Shown piece after piece: positions 33,950-43,208 of a stretch of DNA of 64,000 nt; positions within the stretch are counted from its first letter, which is position 1; every line of letters starts with the position of its first letter. A program made the translations under genes and the position numbers. The DNA comes from Bog-950 sp044225825 (GTDB taxonomy: Bacteria > Bacteroidota > Bacteroidia > Chitinophagales > LD1). The notes under the pieces were generated by a model that worked only from the letters and a program-made list of their open reading frames with translations, was not told the DNA's origin and ran no database searches. The stretch is from assembly GCA_044225825.1 (NCBI GenBank), contig JBGAIB010000011.1, positions 1 to 64,000 of the forward strand. The letters run 5' to 3'.

Positions 33950-35596
33950 ATGAAAAAAATACCGGCACTACTTCTGTTCTTATGTGCCCTGCAGCTGCAA
34001 GCGCAGAAGGACTATTACTGGGTAAAGTTTAAGGATAAGAACGCGAATACGTTTACCCTGAACAATCCACAGGCTTTTTTGAGTCAGGCGTCTATTGATC
34101 GGCGCAGCTATCAAAATATAGCCCTTGATAGTACAGATCTGCCGCTTACTACCGCTTACGTAAATGCCGTAGTGCCTTTTGCCGACCAACTTAAGCACCG
34201 CTTAAAATGGCTGAATATGGTGGTAGTAAAGATTACCACCGGTGCTAATCTTGATTCGATAAAGGCGCTGCCATTTGTGGATACTGTGGGGCCTATCTAC
34301 TATTTGCCACCGGTAGCCGGTAAAAAAAGCAAGTTCGAAGATTGGTATGCCCCCGTGGATCAAACGTATAGTCAGCACCCTGTGTATGGTGCGGCTTACC
34401 GGCAGATCAATCAGTTAAATGCCGATTTACTACATCAGATGGGTTACCGCGGTCAAGGCATACTAATGGGTATGATGGACAATGGTATTTACCGGGGTGA
34501 TTTAGTGGCAGGTTTAGATTCGGCACGGCCGCGGGTATTGGCTACCTGGGATTTTGTGCATGACGAGGAGAATGTTTACAACGACGGAAGCCATGGCGAA
34601 GAAACTTTTAGCTGTGTAGCAGGGAATATACCAGGCCGTTTTTTGGGTACCGCACCGGATGCAGATTTTATATTAAGCACCACCGAGGATGATAATGCCG
34701 AGTGGGTGATGGAGGAATACAATTGGGCTGCCGCCGCTGAATTTGCAGATAGTTTAGGTGCACGTATATTTTCAACTTCGTTAGGTTATACCGACTTTGA
34801 CAATGATACCGGCAGCCATACTTATGCAGATATGACCGGAAACAAAACGGTGATAACCAGGACGGCCAATCTTGCAGCTACCAAAGGGATACTGGTGCTT
34901 AATTCAGCCGGTAATGAGGGCAACAACAGCTGGCACTACATTGCTGCCCCTGCTGATGGCGACCGGGTGATAGCAGTTGGAGCGGTGGATTCGGCCTCGA
35001 AGGTGCAGGGCTTTAGCAGTAAAGGACCGAACGCTGCAGGCAGAGTGAAACCCGATTTATGCGCCATGGGTGCCCGGTCGGGAATTATACATCCTGATGG
35101 GTCGGTAACCACCAATAATGGCACCTCGTTTAGTTGTCCGATTATGGCGGGCTGCTTCGCCAGTTTGTGGAGTGCTTTCCCTGAAAAAACAGCCGAGGAA
35201 ATTTATACGGCGGTGGTAGTAAGTGCCGATCATTTCTGGACACCGGATTCGCTGTACGGGTATGGTATACCTAATTTTTATAATGCGTATATCTTGCTGA
35301 AATATCATTACAACGGCAACATCCTGCAGATATCACCTTACCCGCGTGTATTCCCGAACCCGTTTAGCGAAACGCTGAACATCAGTTATTACAATGAGGG
35401 TGAGGGGGGCACACACAAACTGGAGTTGTTTAACCTGCAAGGCCAGTTGGTGCTAAGCCGCGAAGTTTATATGCGCGCTAATACCTTTGAGGTGTTTACA
35501 ATAGATGATGCTGGTAAACTGAATGCAGGTACTTATGTGTTCCGCTTTGATGGCGATAAGAAGTTTAGCAGCCAGGTGGTGAAGTTTAACAGGTGA
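33950..35596 (+). CDS. Secreted subtilisin-like serine protease (S8) with T9SS type A domain
   Basis: A 548-residue secreted protease. Signal peptide residues 1-19, then a pro-region (about 20-155). The S8 catalytic triad is Asp177 (MMDNGIY), His215 (GSHGEET) and Ser393 (NNGTSFSCPIMAG), with the oxyanion Asn in NSAGNEGNN. The C-terminal ~90 residues (FPNPFSETLNISYY ... NAGTYVFRFDG) are a type A sorting domain, so the enzyme should leave the cell through T9SS. The start is the ATG at 33950 at the head of the signal peptide, not the earlier GTG. It follows the lipoprotein gene by 29 bases. Confidence 0.93.
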   Translation: MKKIPALLLFLCALQLQAQKDYYWVKFKDKNANTFTLNNPQAFLSQASIDRRSYQNIALDSTDLPLTTAYVNAVVPFADQLKHRLKWLNMVVVKITTGANLDSIKALPFVDTVGPIYYLPPVAGKKSKFEDWYAPVDQTYSQHPVYGAAYRQINQLNADLLHQMGYRGQGILMGMMDNGIYRGDLVAGLDSARPRVLATWDFVHDEENVYNDGSHGEETFSCVAGNIPGRFLGTAPDADFILSTTEDDNAEWVMEEYNWAAAAEFADSLGARIFSTSLGYTDFDNDTGSHTYADMTGNKTVITRTANLAATKGILVLNSAGNEGNNSWHYIAAPADGDRVIAVGAVDSASKVQGFSSKGPNAAGRVKPDLCAMGARSGIIHPDGSVTTNNGTSFSCPIMAGCFASLWSAFPEKTAEEIYTAVVVSADHFWTPDSLYGYGIPNFYNAYILLKYHYNGNILQISPYPRVFPNPFSETLNISYYNEGEGGTHKLELFNLQGQLVLSREVYMRANTFEVFTIDDAGKLNAGTYVFRFDGDKKFSSQVVKFNR

Positions 35597-35684
35597 TTCA
35601 CGCGTTAGATTTCGATCACATTTATGATCTCGTAATAATTTAATTCAAGTTATTATGCAAAGTTTTTTAATTAAAATAATAATA

Positions 35685-35692
35685 TAGGTTTG
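35685..35692 (+). promoter_or_regulatory. -7 box (TAGGTTTG) of the PKD lipoprotein gene
   Basis: A perfect TAnnTTTG in a very A/T-rich stretch, 28 bases before the ATG at 35721. A T6 run 16 bases upstream may stand in for the -33 element. Confidence 0.6.
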
Positions 35693-35720
35693 TGTTATTA
35701 TTTAATTAAACACTTGAGCC

Positions 35721-36377
35721 ATGAAAAAATTGAAAATTGCGTTTGCGGCAGTATCACTCGCCGGTTTGTTTTTGTTTGTAAACGGTTGTAAAAAGGAAGC
35801 CACCAAGCCGGCACCGGTAAGTTGTATTCAATTAGCCAGCGATTCGGTGCAAACCGGTGCGGCAGTAAACTTCAGCAGCTGTTCTACTAACGGTACAACT
35901 TATTTATGGAGTTTCGGCGACGGTTCTTCTTCTACCAATGAATCGGCCACGCATACCTACACAGCGGTTGGTACGTATACTGTAACCTTAACAGTTAGCA
36001 GTGCCCAAGGTACTTCTACAGCAACAAAAACTGTTGTGGTGATTGCGCCAATAACAAGTGCCAATTATATTGGTACATATTCTTGTAGTGATGCTTGCAG
36101 TTCAGGAAGCTATACGTACCAAATGACTGTAATTGCAAATGGCAACAACGCAATCCGAATGACCAATTTTGGCGATTGGGGTTCAGTAACTATAGATGCC
36201 ACTATTGATGGTAATAATATTACAATACCGTCGCAAACATTTAATCCTGGCGGAGGCAATGTTACCATTTCTGGCACAGGGACCGCTAATGCGGGAATAT
36301 TGGTGCTTACCATCCAAAGTGTTGCTACGAATGGCACGAATACAGATACTTGTACTACTACGGCTACCAAGCAATAG
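35721..36377 (+). CDS. PKD-domain lipoprotein
   Basis: A 218-residue lipoprotein. Lipobox VNGC (Cys23) is followed by KKE, a typical Bacteroidota lipoprotein start. A PKD domain spans about 38-112, with the diagnostic YLWSFGDGSSSTNESATHTY and GTYTVTLTV strands. The C-terminal half (about 113-218) is a Thr/Asn/Gly-rich beta domain with four cysteines, two of them close together (CSDAC). It is probably a surface or periplasmic binding module. It is monocistronic, with its own promoter and a hairpin after it. Confidence 0.85.
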   Translation: MKKLKIAFAAVSLAGLFLFVNGCKKEATKPAPVSCIQLASDSVQTGAAVNFSSCSTNGTTYLWSFGDGSSSTNESATHTYTAVGTYTVTLTVSSAQGTSTATKTVVVIAPITSANYIGTYSCSDACSSGSYTYQMTVIANGNNAIRMTNFGDWGSVTIDATIDGNNITIPSQTFNPGGGNVTISGTGTANAGILVLTIQSVATNGTNTDTCTTTATKQ

Positions 36378-36398
36378 TGCATAAAACACTTAAAAATA

Positions 36399-36427
36399 AT
36401 GGCTGTGCGAATTTAGCGCACGGCCAT
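36399..36427. terminator. Bidirectional terminator between convergent genes
   Basis: An 11-bp stem ATGGCTGTGCG/CGCACGGCCAT with one G-U pair and a 7-base loop. An A/T-rich tail lies on the left (TATTTTT on the minus strand) and TTTT on the right. The hairpin overlaps the last codons and stop of the SDR gene. Confidence 0.7.
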
Positions 36428-37210
36428 TTTGCGTACCATAATAGAGAACAGGGAAGGGAAGAAGCGCTTAACCCAGATGCCCAGGTTTTCTTTAAACCCT
36501 CCAATTACTACTTCTTCTTTTTCAGCGGCTATGGCATTTACAATGCGTTTGGCGCACTCTTTGGCGGTTAAGCCTTTGGCCGTTGCCTCGTCCATAGAGC
36601 CTAGTTTTGCACCGCTACCGGTTAAAGCATTTACCGAGACATTGGTTTGAATGAAGCCCGGACAAATGAGCAGCACTTTTACGTTGTCGTTAAACAACTC
36701 TGCCCGCAGGGAATCGAAGAAACCGTGCAGGGCATGTTTGCTGGCCGAATAACCGCTGCGCCAGGGCGAACCGAACTTGCCTACGGCACTGGTGATGGTG
36801 GCAATAAGGCCGTCCTTCTGCTTTATCATTTCGGGCATTACCACTTTGGTAAGGGCAATGGTGCCAAAGTAGTTTACCTCCATCAGGCGGCGGTCCACTT
36901 CCAGGCTTGTATCTTTTGCCAGCGAACGCTGACTTACGCCACCGTTGTTGATGAGCACATCTATGCGGCCGAACTTTTGCAACACTTCGTTTTTCTTTGC
37001 TTCAAAGTTGCTTTGGTCGGCGAGATCGATCGGCAGTAGTAAATAGTTTTCAGGCGATAACCTGGTGGCTTGAGCAACTCTTTGCAGTTCCTCTATCCTG
37101 CGTGCACTTAAAACAAGCTTAACGTTTTTTGCTGCTAAGGCATAAGCAAGCGCTTCACCAATGCCGGAGGAGGCACCTGTTAACCATACTACTTTACCTG
37201 TCAAATTCAT
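36413..37210 (-). CDS. Short-chain dehydrogenase/reductase
   Basis: A 265-residue classical SDR. The NAD(P) motif is TGASSGIG (about 11-18), LINNGG replaces the usual NNAG, and the catalytic Ser (ATITSAVG), Tyr and Lys (YSASK) are all present. The Arg-rich stretch after the first strand (LSARRIEEL) suggests NADP preference. The C-terminal VKRFFPSLFSIMVRKMAVR is hydrophobic and basic and may touch the membrane, as in DltE/YqjQ-like SDRs. The substrate is unknown. It is the third gene of a tight pruA-led transcript, with gaps of 8 bases. Confidence 0.88.
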   Translation of the reverse strand: MNLTGKVVWLTGASSGIGEALAYALAAKNVKLVLSARRIEELQRVAQATRLSPENYLLLPIDLADQSNFEAKKNEVLQKFGRIDVLINNGGVSQRSLAKDTSLEVDRRLMEVNYFGTIALTKVVMPEMIKQKDGLIATITSAVGKFGSPWRSGYSASKHALHGFFDSLRAELFNDNVKVLLICPGFIQTNVSVNALTGSGAKLGSMDEATAKGLTAKECAKRIVNAIAAEKEEVVIGGFKENLGIWVKRFFPSLFSIMVRKMAVR

Positions 37211-37218
37211 ATCGCAAT

Positions 37219-37599
37219 TTAATTTATTACCCGTGCATTAATTTGCATCCTCAGCCATTGCAGGCTATCGGGATAGTCCTTGCTTATAAGGTAGTTATTG
37301 TGTTTGTAGAATACCGGAGGTTTACCTGTCATATTTGTATCACTGAGTATGATCGTGTCGGCTATAGTAATATAGGTGCCTTTTCGGGTATCCTCAATAT
37401 CAGGATAACGACGGGAGTACTTGTACGTATTATCGGGATACAATGTGATAGAAACATGTGAGTTGTAATAACTCCGTGTTCTGCCCGGCACGGCAACTTT
37501 ACTTTTTTCACCTAATCGCGAATTAATAAGCCAATAAGCCGAATACAGAGCTATGGCAATTAACGCGATGAAAATTAATCTGGTTATCGTTTTATTCAC
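37219..37599 (-). CDS. Small membrane-anchored protein of unknown function
   Basis: A 126-residue protein with one N-terminal hydrophobic helix (about 7-25) and an extracytoplasmic domain rich in Tyr, Asp and Thr (YNSHVSITLYPDNTYKYS, then GTYITIADTIILSD), which looks like a small beta domain. The start is a GTG 8 bases after the pruA stop. No family is recognised. The position between pruA and an SDR gene, each 8 bases away, indicates co-transcription. Confidence 0.65.
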   Translation of the reverse strand: MNKTITRLIFIALIAIALYSAYWLINSRLGEKSKVAVPGRTRSYYNSHVSITLYPDNTYKYSRRYPDIEDTRKGTYITIADTIILSDTNMTGKPPVFYKHNNYLISKDYPDSLQWLRMQINARVIN

Positions 37600-37607
37600 T
37601 GTAGCCC

Positions 37608-39242
37608 TTACTTATCCTTTTCCAAAAAAGGGTAGCGGTAATCTACCGGAGGAACAAAGGTTTCTTTAATGGTACGCGGCGATACCCAACGCAACAGGTT
37701 GATCATGCTGCCGGCCTTATCGTTGGTACCTGAACCACGTGCACCGCCAAATGGCTGTTGGCCTACCACGGCACCGGTTGGTTTATCGTTGATGTAGAAG
37801 TTACCTGCGGCATGCACCAGTTTTTCGGAAGCCACTTCAATTGCGTAGCGGTCCTGCGAGATAATGGAGCCGGTTAGGGCATAGATGCCTGTTGTATCCA
37901 CCAGGTCAAGGGTTTCCTCATACTTGTTATCATCGTATACATATACGGTTAAAACAGGTCCGAATAACTCCTCGCACATGGTTACGTAGTTAGGATTGGT
38001 AACCTGTATAATGGTAGGTTCGATGAACCAGCCTTTGCGTTTATCGTACTTGCCGCCGGCAATAATTTTGGCGTCCTTGCTCTTCTTAGCCTGGTCGATA
38101 TACGAAGCCAGTTTATCGAAACTCTTTTCGTCGATTACAGCATTGATGAAGTTGGTGAAGTCTTCCACGGGACCCATTTTCATAGTGGCCAAATCGGCCA
38201 GTACCTGTTTCTTTACTTCGGGCCAAAGGTTAGACGGGACGTAAGCGCGTGAGGCAGCAGAACATTTTTGCCCCTGGTATTCGAAGGCGCCGCGGCTGAT
38301 AGCAGTTGCCAGCACTTTTGCATCGGCACTGCGGTGAGCCATGATAAAGTCCTTGCCGCCGGTTTCGCCTACAATGCGCGGGTAACTCTTGTAGCGGTGT
38401 ATGTTGTTGCCAATGGTTTTCCAGATGTCCTGAAATACGCCGGTAGAACCGGTGAAGTGAATGCCGGCAAAATCGGGGTGGTTAAACACTACGTCAGCAG
38501 CATCGGGGCCGCTTGGGTAAATCAGGTTTATAACACCTGCGGGTACACCTGCTGCCTGAAATACCTTCATCAGCACATGAGCGGCATACACCTGGGTGTT
38601 GGAAGGTTTCCAAACCACTACGTTACCCATCATGGCGCAACTGCTTGGCAGGTTGCCTGCAATAGCGGTGAAGTTGAAAGGGGTAAGTGCATAGATAAAA
38701 CCTTCGAGCGGGCGCCATTCGGTGCGGTTCCATATACCCGGCGAACTCTGCGGTTGCTGGGTATAAATTTCGGTCATAAACTGCACATTAAAACGCAGGA
38801 AGTCGATGATTTCACAGGCAGAGTCAATCTCGGCCTGGAAAGCGTTTTTCGACTGGCCGAGCATAGTAGCGGCGTTCAATTCGGCACGGTAAGGTCCGGC
38901 AATTAATTCGGCGGCTTTTAAAAAGATGGAAGCGCGTTGTTCCCAACGCATGTTTACCCATTGCTCGCGGGCGGCAAGTGCGGCATCAATAGCCTGGGTA
39001 ACGTGTTTCTTTTCGCTTTTATAATAATAGCCCAGCAGGTGTTTGTGGTCGTGCGGCGGGCGCAGTTCCATTTTCTTACCATCTTTTACCTGCTTATCGC
39101 CAATAAACATGGGTATATCGCGCACCTCTTTGCGCATTTCGGCCAGTTTCTTTTTCAGGGCAATACGTTCAGCGCTGCCGGGGGCGTAACTCTTTACTAC
39201 TTCGTTGTGTGCAACGGGCACTTTAAAAAATCCTGTAGCCAT
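37608..39242 (-). CDS. pruA: L-glutamate gamma-semialdehyde (1-pyrroline-5-carboxylate) dehydrogenase
   Basis: A 544-residue aldehyde dehydrogenase that oxidises glutamate semialdehyde to glutamate, the second step of proline degradation. Motifs in order: PFNFTAIAGNLPSS, the FTGSTGVF NAD loop, catalytic Glu in GETGGKDF and catalytic Cys in YQGQKCSAASRAYVP, then EELFGPVLTVYVYDD. The stand-alone length and the WRPLEGFIYALTPFNF block are those of the P5CDH group, not of the bifunctional PutA. It leads a three-gene minus-strand unit; no proline dehydrogenase gene is in the window. Confidence 0.94.
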   Translation of the reverse strand: MATGFFKVPVAHNEVVKSYAPGSAERIALKKKLAEMRKEVRDIPMFIGDKQVKDGKKMELRPPHDHKHLLGYYYKSEKKHVTQAIDAALAAREQWVNMRWEQRASIFLKAAELIAGPYRAELNAATMLGQSKNAFQAEIDSACEIIDFLRFNVQFMTEIYTQQPQSSPGIWNRTEWRPLEGFIYALTPFNFTAIAGNLPSSCAMMGNVVVWKPSNTQVYAAHVLMKVFQAAGVPAGVINLIYPSGPDAADVVFNHPDFAGIHFTGSTGVFQDIWKTIGNNIHRYKSYPRIVGETGGKDFIMAHRSADAKVLATAISRGAFEYQGQKCSAASRAYVPSNLWPEVKKQVLADLATMKMGPVEDFTNFINAVIDEKSFDKLASYIDQAKKSKDAKIIAGGKYDKRKGWFIEPTIIQVTNPNYVTMCEELFGPVLTVYVYDDNKYEETLDLVDTTGIYALTGSIISQDRYAIEVASEKLVHAAGNFYINDKPTGAVVGQQPFGGARGSGTNDKAGSMINLLRWVSPRTIKETFVPPVDYRYPFLEKDK

Positions 39243-39324
39243 ATAGATAGACTTTGAAGAGATTATTAGAAATCAGAAAACAGACATCAGACTCCGAATG
39301 TTAGACGAAAGAACGATAGAAACC

Positions 39325-40677
39325 TTACCAATGGAAGATATTGCGGAGGATGTCGTTGCCGAGGGCAAAGATCATCAACGCAAAAATGATAATCATACCA
39401 ACAATCTGAGCGCGTTCAAGGAACTTATCGCTTGGTGCGCGCCCGGTAATCATTTCAACCAGGGTAAACAGGGCATGGCCGCCATCCAGTGCCGGAATAG
39501 GCAACAGGTTAACAAAAGCCAATGCTATGGATAAGAAGGCGGTAAGCGACCAGAAACGGAACCAATCCCAGGTAGCTGAAAACTGTTGGGTAATGGTAAT
39601 AAAACTACCTACCTGCTTATAACCTTTCAACTCGGGATTAAATACAATACGGAACTGCTTAATATAACCTTTCAGGCTTTCGTAGGTTTTCTTTACGCCC
39701 GCCGGTATGGAAGCCAGGAAAGAGTAATGTTTTTCCACTACTTCAAGGTGTTTATCTGGGAAACTGTAGAAGCCTAGTTTAGCAGAATCAGGGATGGTAA
39801 GTGAAACCTGAACGGTATCGGTACCGCGCTGCAGGCTTATGACTACCGCTTTGTTTTTTAACGCAGGCAGGGCTCTTTTTACCTCGTGGAAGTATTGCAC
39901 CGGCATACTATCGATGGCAATGATTTTATCGCCCTGTTTGCCGCCGGCTTTGGCCAGCGCCATATCCGAGAAGATGGTATCCACATAACTCGGCACTATT
40001 GGTGTAACGAAATCCATGCCTTTGCTGCCCAGAATTTCCTTATAGATGCCGGAAGGAATCTGTAAGGATTGTTGTGCGCCATTGCGGCTGATCTCCAGGG
40101 TATGGGCATCATCCAGTAACATATCGATACCTACGGTAGCTGCACTACGGAATTTTTGGGTGCCGTTGTAGCCCAGTATCATATCGCCATCCTGCAAACC
40201 GATTTTTTGAGCGGTGGTATCGCAGGCGTAGCCATATTTGGCGTTTTCAACGGGCAGGTAGCTTTCGCCCCACCAGAATAAAATTTGACCGTAGATAACG
40301 AAAGCCAGCAGAATGTTTACGATAATGCCACCAAGCATTATTATCAGGCGCTGCCAGGCTTTTTTGCTGCGGAATTCATCGGGTTGGGCGGGAAGTTTCA
40401 TTTGCTCCTCGTCCATGCTTTCATCGACCATACCGGCAATTTTTACGTAGCCGCCCAGGGGAAACCAACCCAAACCGTATTCGGTATCGCCTATTTTCTT
40501 TTTAAAAAGGGCAAAGTTCAGCAGGTTAGGGAAAGGGAACAGAAAGTCGAAAAAGAGGTAAAATTTCTCCACCCGGGTTTTAAACATGCGGGCCGTGATA
40601 TAATGCCCAAACTCATGCAGGGTAACAAGTATCGATAAACTAAGAATAAACTGCGCAATCCGGATTAGAGTCTCCAT
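39325..40677 (-). CDS. rseP: Site-2 RIP metalloprotease
   Basis: A 450-residue intramembrane zinc protease. HEFGH (residues 21-25) in the first helix holds two zinc ligands and the catalytic Glu, and PIPALDGGHALF near 385-396 holds the third ligand Asp. One to two PDZ-like domains lie between (GLQDGDMILGYNG and GKQGDKIIAIDSMP). In other bacteria RseP cleaves anti-sigma factors and signal peptide remnants. The ATG at 40677 is used, not the TTG two codons earlier, and a perfect -7 box lies 17 bases upstream. Confidence 0.94.
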   Translation of the reverse strand: METLIRIAQFILSLSILVTLHEFGHYITARMFKTRVEKFYLFFDFLFPFPNLLNFALFKKKIGDTEYGLGWFPLGGYVKIAGMVDESMDEEQMKLPAQPDEFRSKKAWQRLIIMLGGIIVNILLAFVIYGQILFWWGESYLPVENAKYGYACDTTAQKIGLQDGDMILGYNGTQKFRSAATVGIDMLLDDAHTLEISRNGAQQSLQIPSGIYKEILGSKGMDFVTPIVPSYVDTIFSDMALAKAGGKQGDKIIAIDSMPVQYFHEVKRALPALKNKAVVISLQRGTDTVQVSLTIPDSAKLGFYSFPDKHLEVVEKHYSFLASIPAGVKKTYESLKGYIKQFRIVFNPELKGYKQVGSFITITQQFSATWDWFRFWSLTAFLSIALAFVNLLPIPALDGGHALFTLVEMITGRAPSDKFLERAQIVGMIIIFALMIFALGNDILRNIFHW

Positions 40678-40694
40678 CCACAAAATTTGAGCGG

Positions 40695-40702
40695 CAAAAG
40701 TA
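40695..40702 (-). promoter_or_regulatory. -7 box (TACTTTTG) of rseP
   Basis: A perfect TAnnTTTG on the minus strand, 17 bases before the rseP ATG. It indicates that rseP has its own promoter after lptE. Confidence 0.6.
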
Positions 40703-40779
40703 ATTAAAGAAACTGAAGTGTGGCGTAAGCAGGGTTACAGACCTGTTTTGAGGCAAAACCTTTTAAAAAATTAACCTAA

Positions 40780-41319
40780 CTACCACTTTACCAGCGCTTT
40801 CTGGAAGATATCATCTACCAACTGCCGGTTAATTTCTTCTATCAGCCGATCTTCTACGCTTGTAATGTTTTCGCTGGAGCTGAACTGGGCATAACGGGTA
40901 AACGTTTCAGTCCATTTGTCCTTTTCCTCGGGGTCCTTGGTATTTATATACTCCACCTGTACGCTGATAGTTAGCTTATTGAGGCCGCTGGTAGTACCGG
41001 CCACCGGGGCTTCGTTGGTATAGGTAAAACCGGTGATAGTGCCGCTGAAGTGCAAATCGCCATCGTTATTAACCTGACGAAGGTTGGCTTCGGTTTGAAA
41101 CTTTAGTTTGAGCCTGTCGGTAAATGTTTGCGGCAAGGACGCCGGACCGTTGTTAGCGCGGTTTTGAAAGAGCTCTACCGTTACGCTTTTGATGTCAGCC
41201 GGCAAGCTGGCACCGTTGAAGGAGTAAACCTTACACCCTTGCATGGTAACTAAACCAGCAGCGATAAGCAGCAGCCATAGTGCCGGGCGGAAAAGGAGCG
41301 TACGTGATTTTTTTTTCAT
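40780..41319 (-). CDS. lptE: LptE-family LPS assembly lipoprotein
   Basis: A 179-residue lipoprotein. The lipobox is MQGC (Cys28), directly followed by KVYSFNGASLPADIKSVTVE, the classical LptE start with its Y-S-F-x-G. The KLKFQTEANLRQV and DLHFSGTITGF strands also fit the family. LptE plugs the LptD barrel for delivery of LPS to the outer surface. Its ATG shares a base with the stop of the DUF2461 gene (TAATG), so translation is coupled. An earlier GTG is rejected for that reason. Confidence 0.85.
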   Translation of the reverse strand: MKKKSRTLLFRPALWLLLIAAGLVTMQGCKVYSFNGASLPADIKSVTVELFQNRANNGPASLPQTFTDRLKLKFQTEANLRQVNNDGDLHFSGTITGFTYTNEAPVAGTTSGLNKLTISVQVEYINTKDPEEKDKWTETFTRYAQFSSSENITSVEDRLIEEINRQLVDDIFQKALVKW

Positions 41320-41987
41320 TAACTGTTTACTGTTTCCCACAAAAAGCGATTGAGCTTGAAGGCCGATTTGAAATAACCTACAACAAGCGTATCCAGTCCT
41401 TCAGAGGTTATGTCTTTACGGGTAAGGTTGGCGTAATACCAAAACTGTTTATTGGCAATCAGCGGCTGTTCCTTTATAAACTCTTTATAGTCGGGTTCCA
41501 GTATTTTGTTTTTATCGCCCTGCAGGCTGCCGAATTTTTCCTTAAAGGCTTTATCGTTCAGCAGTTTTTTGAAGGCGTTGTTATTGTAATAAATCTCCTG
41601 ACGGATCTTAGCTATATCGTCCTTACTGCAAAAATATTTTCCGCCACCGATCATAATTTCATCCGCTCCAAAGTGCATGTAAAAGCCGGGGTAGGCATCG
41701 TCGTTTTTGCCATTGCGGCTAATAACAGCAGCTACATTGGTTTTGTAGGGCGATTTGTCCTTACTGAAACGCACATCGCGGTTAATGCGAAAGATAGCTT
41801 TAGAGGGATCGCGGTTTAGCTCAGGAACATCCTTGGCGAGTTTGGTGGTCACATCTTCCACCAGGTTGCGGAAAGGCGCCTTAACCTCATTTTCGTATCG
41901 TTCTTTGTTTTTATCGAACCATTCCTTGTTGTTGTTCTTCTTTAGTTCATCGAAGAATTTAAAGAAAGCGGGAGAGAAGTATTTCAT
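41319..41987 (-). CDS. DUF2461 family protein
   Basis: A 222-residue protein with the DUF2461 (TIGR02453) pattern: FKFFDELKKNNNKEWFDKNK at the N-terminus, FRINRDVRFSKDKSPYKTN and FYMHFGADEIMIGGGKY. The family is conserved in bacteria and some eukaryotes, with no proven function. No signal peptide is visible, so it is cytoplasmic. It overlaps lptE by one base; whether that points to an envelope role or is only operon organisation cannot be told. Confidence 0.88.
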   Translation of the reverse strand: MKYFSPAFFKFFDELKKNNNKEWFDKNKERYENEVKAPFRNLVEDVTTKLAKDVPELNRDPSKAIFRINRDVRFSKDKSPYKTNVAAVISRNGKNDDAYPGFYMHFGADEIMIGGGKYFCSKDDIAKIRQEIYYNNNAFKKLLNDKAFKEKFGSLQGDKNKILEPDYKEFIKEQPLIANKQFWYYANLTRKDITSEGLDTLVVGYFKSAFKLNRFLWETVNS

Positions 41988-42049
41988 GTGCTTAGCTGCG
42001 ATTTAACCGCACAAAACTAATAGATTTTGAATTGTGGTTTGGGCCAGCA

Positions 42050-43117
42050 TTAAGCTAATGCCATACCTTCGGTAGTAGCTTTGTAGTTGGCAATTTGCTT
42101 GTGCATTACCATAAACCACAAGGGTGGAAACAGCGATAAAACCATCATGCCGGGGTAACCGGTAGGCATTTGCGGACTGTGGTCGAAATGACGTAGCACC
42201 TGGTATTTGCGCGAGGCCATATAATGGTGGTCGGAATGGCGGGTTAGCTCAAACAACATAATGCGGCCAATAGGGTGATTCGAGTTCCAGGAATGTACAG
42301 GCAATACTTTTTCGTAGTAGGTGTCCTCAATTTTTTTGCGGCGCAATCCGTAATGTTCAATGTAGTTTACTGTTTCCAGTAACAGGAAACCCATAACAGC
42401 GGCAGCCACAAAGCAAAGCATGGTTTGCCAGCCCCATAGCAACCCGATAGCTGCTACAAAACCTCCCTGTATTACCTGGTACCAGAGCATTTCGTTAGAA
42501 AGGCTGAAAAATCCTTTTCCTTTTTTGCGCAGTTCATCGTTTTGTAAATGCCAGGCCGATAGCCAGCCATTGATAACACTGCGGAAATAGAAGGTGTAAA
42601 TGATTTCGCCATAGCGGGCAGATGCGGGATCTTCGTCGGTGGATACATTTTTGTGGTGACCGCGGTTGTGCTCGATAAAGAAGTGCATGTAAAGCGAGGT
42701 AAGCAACAGCATCTTACTCATTAGCTGTTCGTACCAGGTAACCCGGTGGCCTAACTCATGCGCTACATTAATACCCAATACTCCACACGATACTCCCATT
42801 GCGCCTATCATACCCAGGCGCTCCCACCAAATGAGCGAGCCATCGCTGATGCGGTTTAGGAAGTAGAACAATATGGCAAATTGCAGGGGAACAATGCTCC
42901 AGACAATGAAGTCGTATTTCCAGTCTTTTTTTGCCAGTTCCTCCTCGGCCTTACTCATGTTCTCGGTGCTGCCTTTAAACAACAATTCAATAAGCGGTAT
43001 AAGGCCAAACACGTATAAAGGAGCTATAAATACGGCCTTGCCACCAATAACAAGTGACAGCATGATAATAAAGATGCTGATGTAAACCGAGGCATACTTA
43101 AACAGGCGTAAACTCAT
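42050..43117 (-). CDS. AlkB-type alkane 1-monooxygenase
   Basis: A 355-residue membrane di-iron oxygenase. The eight-histidine pattern is visible: HELGH, EHNRGHHKNVSTDEDPASAR, and RHSDHHY, with the extra NYIEHYGL typical of AlkB. Around six membrane helices flank the boxes. AlkB proteins hydroxylate the terminal carbon of medium-chain alkanes using rubredoxin electrons. No rubredoxin, rubredoxin reductase or alcohol dehydrogenase lies nearby, so partners must be elsewhere. The length is short compared with about 400 residues in Pseudomonas AlkB. It stands alone with its own -7 box. Confidence 0.88.
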   Translation of the reverse strand: MSLRLFKYASVYISIFIIMLSLVIGGKAVFIAPLYVFGLIPLIELLFKGSTENMSKAEEELAKKDWKYDFIVWSIVPLQFAILFYFLNRISDGSLIWWERLGMIGAMGVSCGVLGINVAHELGHRVTWYEQLMSKMLLLTSLYMHFFIEHNRGHHKNVSTDEDPASARYGEIIYTFYFRSVINGWLSAWHLQNDELRKKGKGFFSLSNEMLWYQVIQGGFVAAIGLLWGWQTMLCFVAAAVMGFLLLETVNYIEHYGLRRKKIEDTYYEKVLPVHSWNSNHPIGRIMLFELTRHSDHHYMASRKYQVLRHFDHSPQMPTGYPGMMVLSLFPPLWFMVMHKQIANYKATTEGMALA

Positions 43118-43139
43118 ACGTAAATGGTTTAGGTTTTCT

Positions 43140-43147
43140 CAAAGTTA
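43140..43147 (-). promoter_or_regulatory. -7 box (TAACTTTG) of the alkane monooxygenase gene
   Basis: A perfect TAnnTTTG on the minus strand, 22 bases before the ATG at 43117. No clear -33 element is seen at the usual distance. Confidence 0.55.
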
Positions 43148-43208
43148 TAATAAAAGCAAGAAGGAAAAAATACGTGACCGGTGGGGTAAAACAGGTGGGT
43201 TGCTAAGT

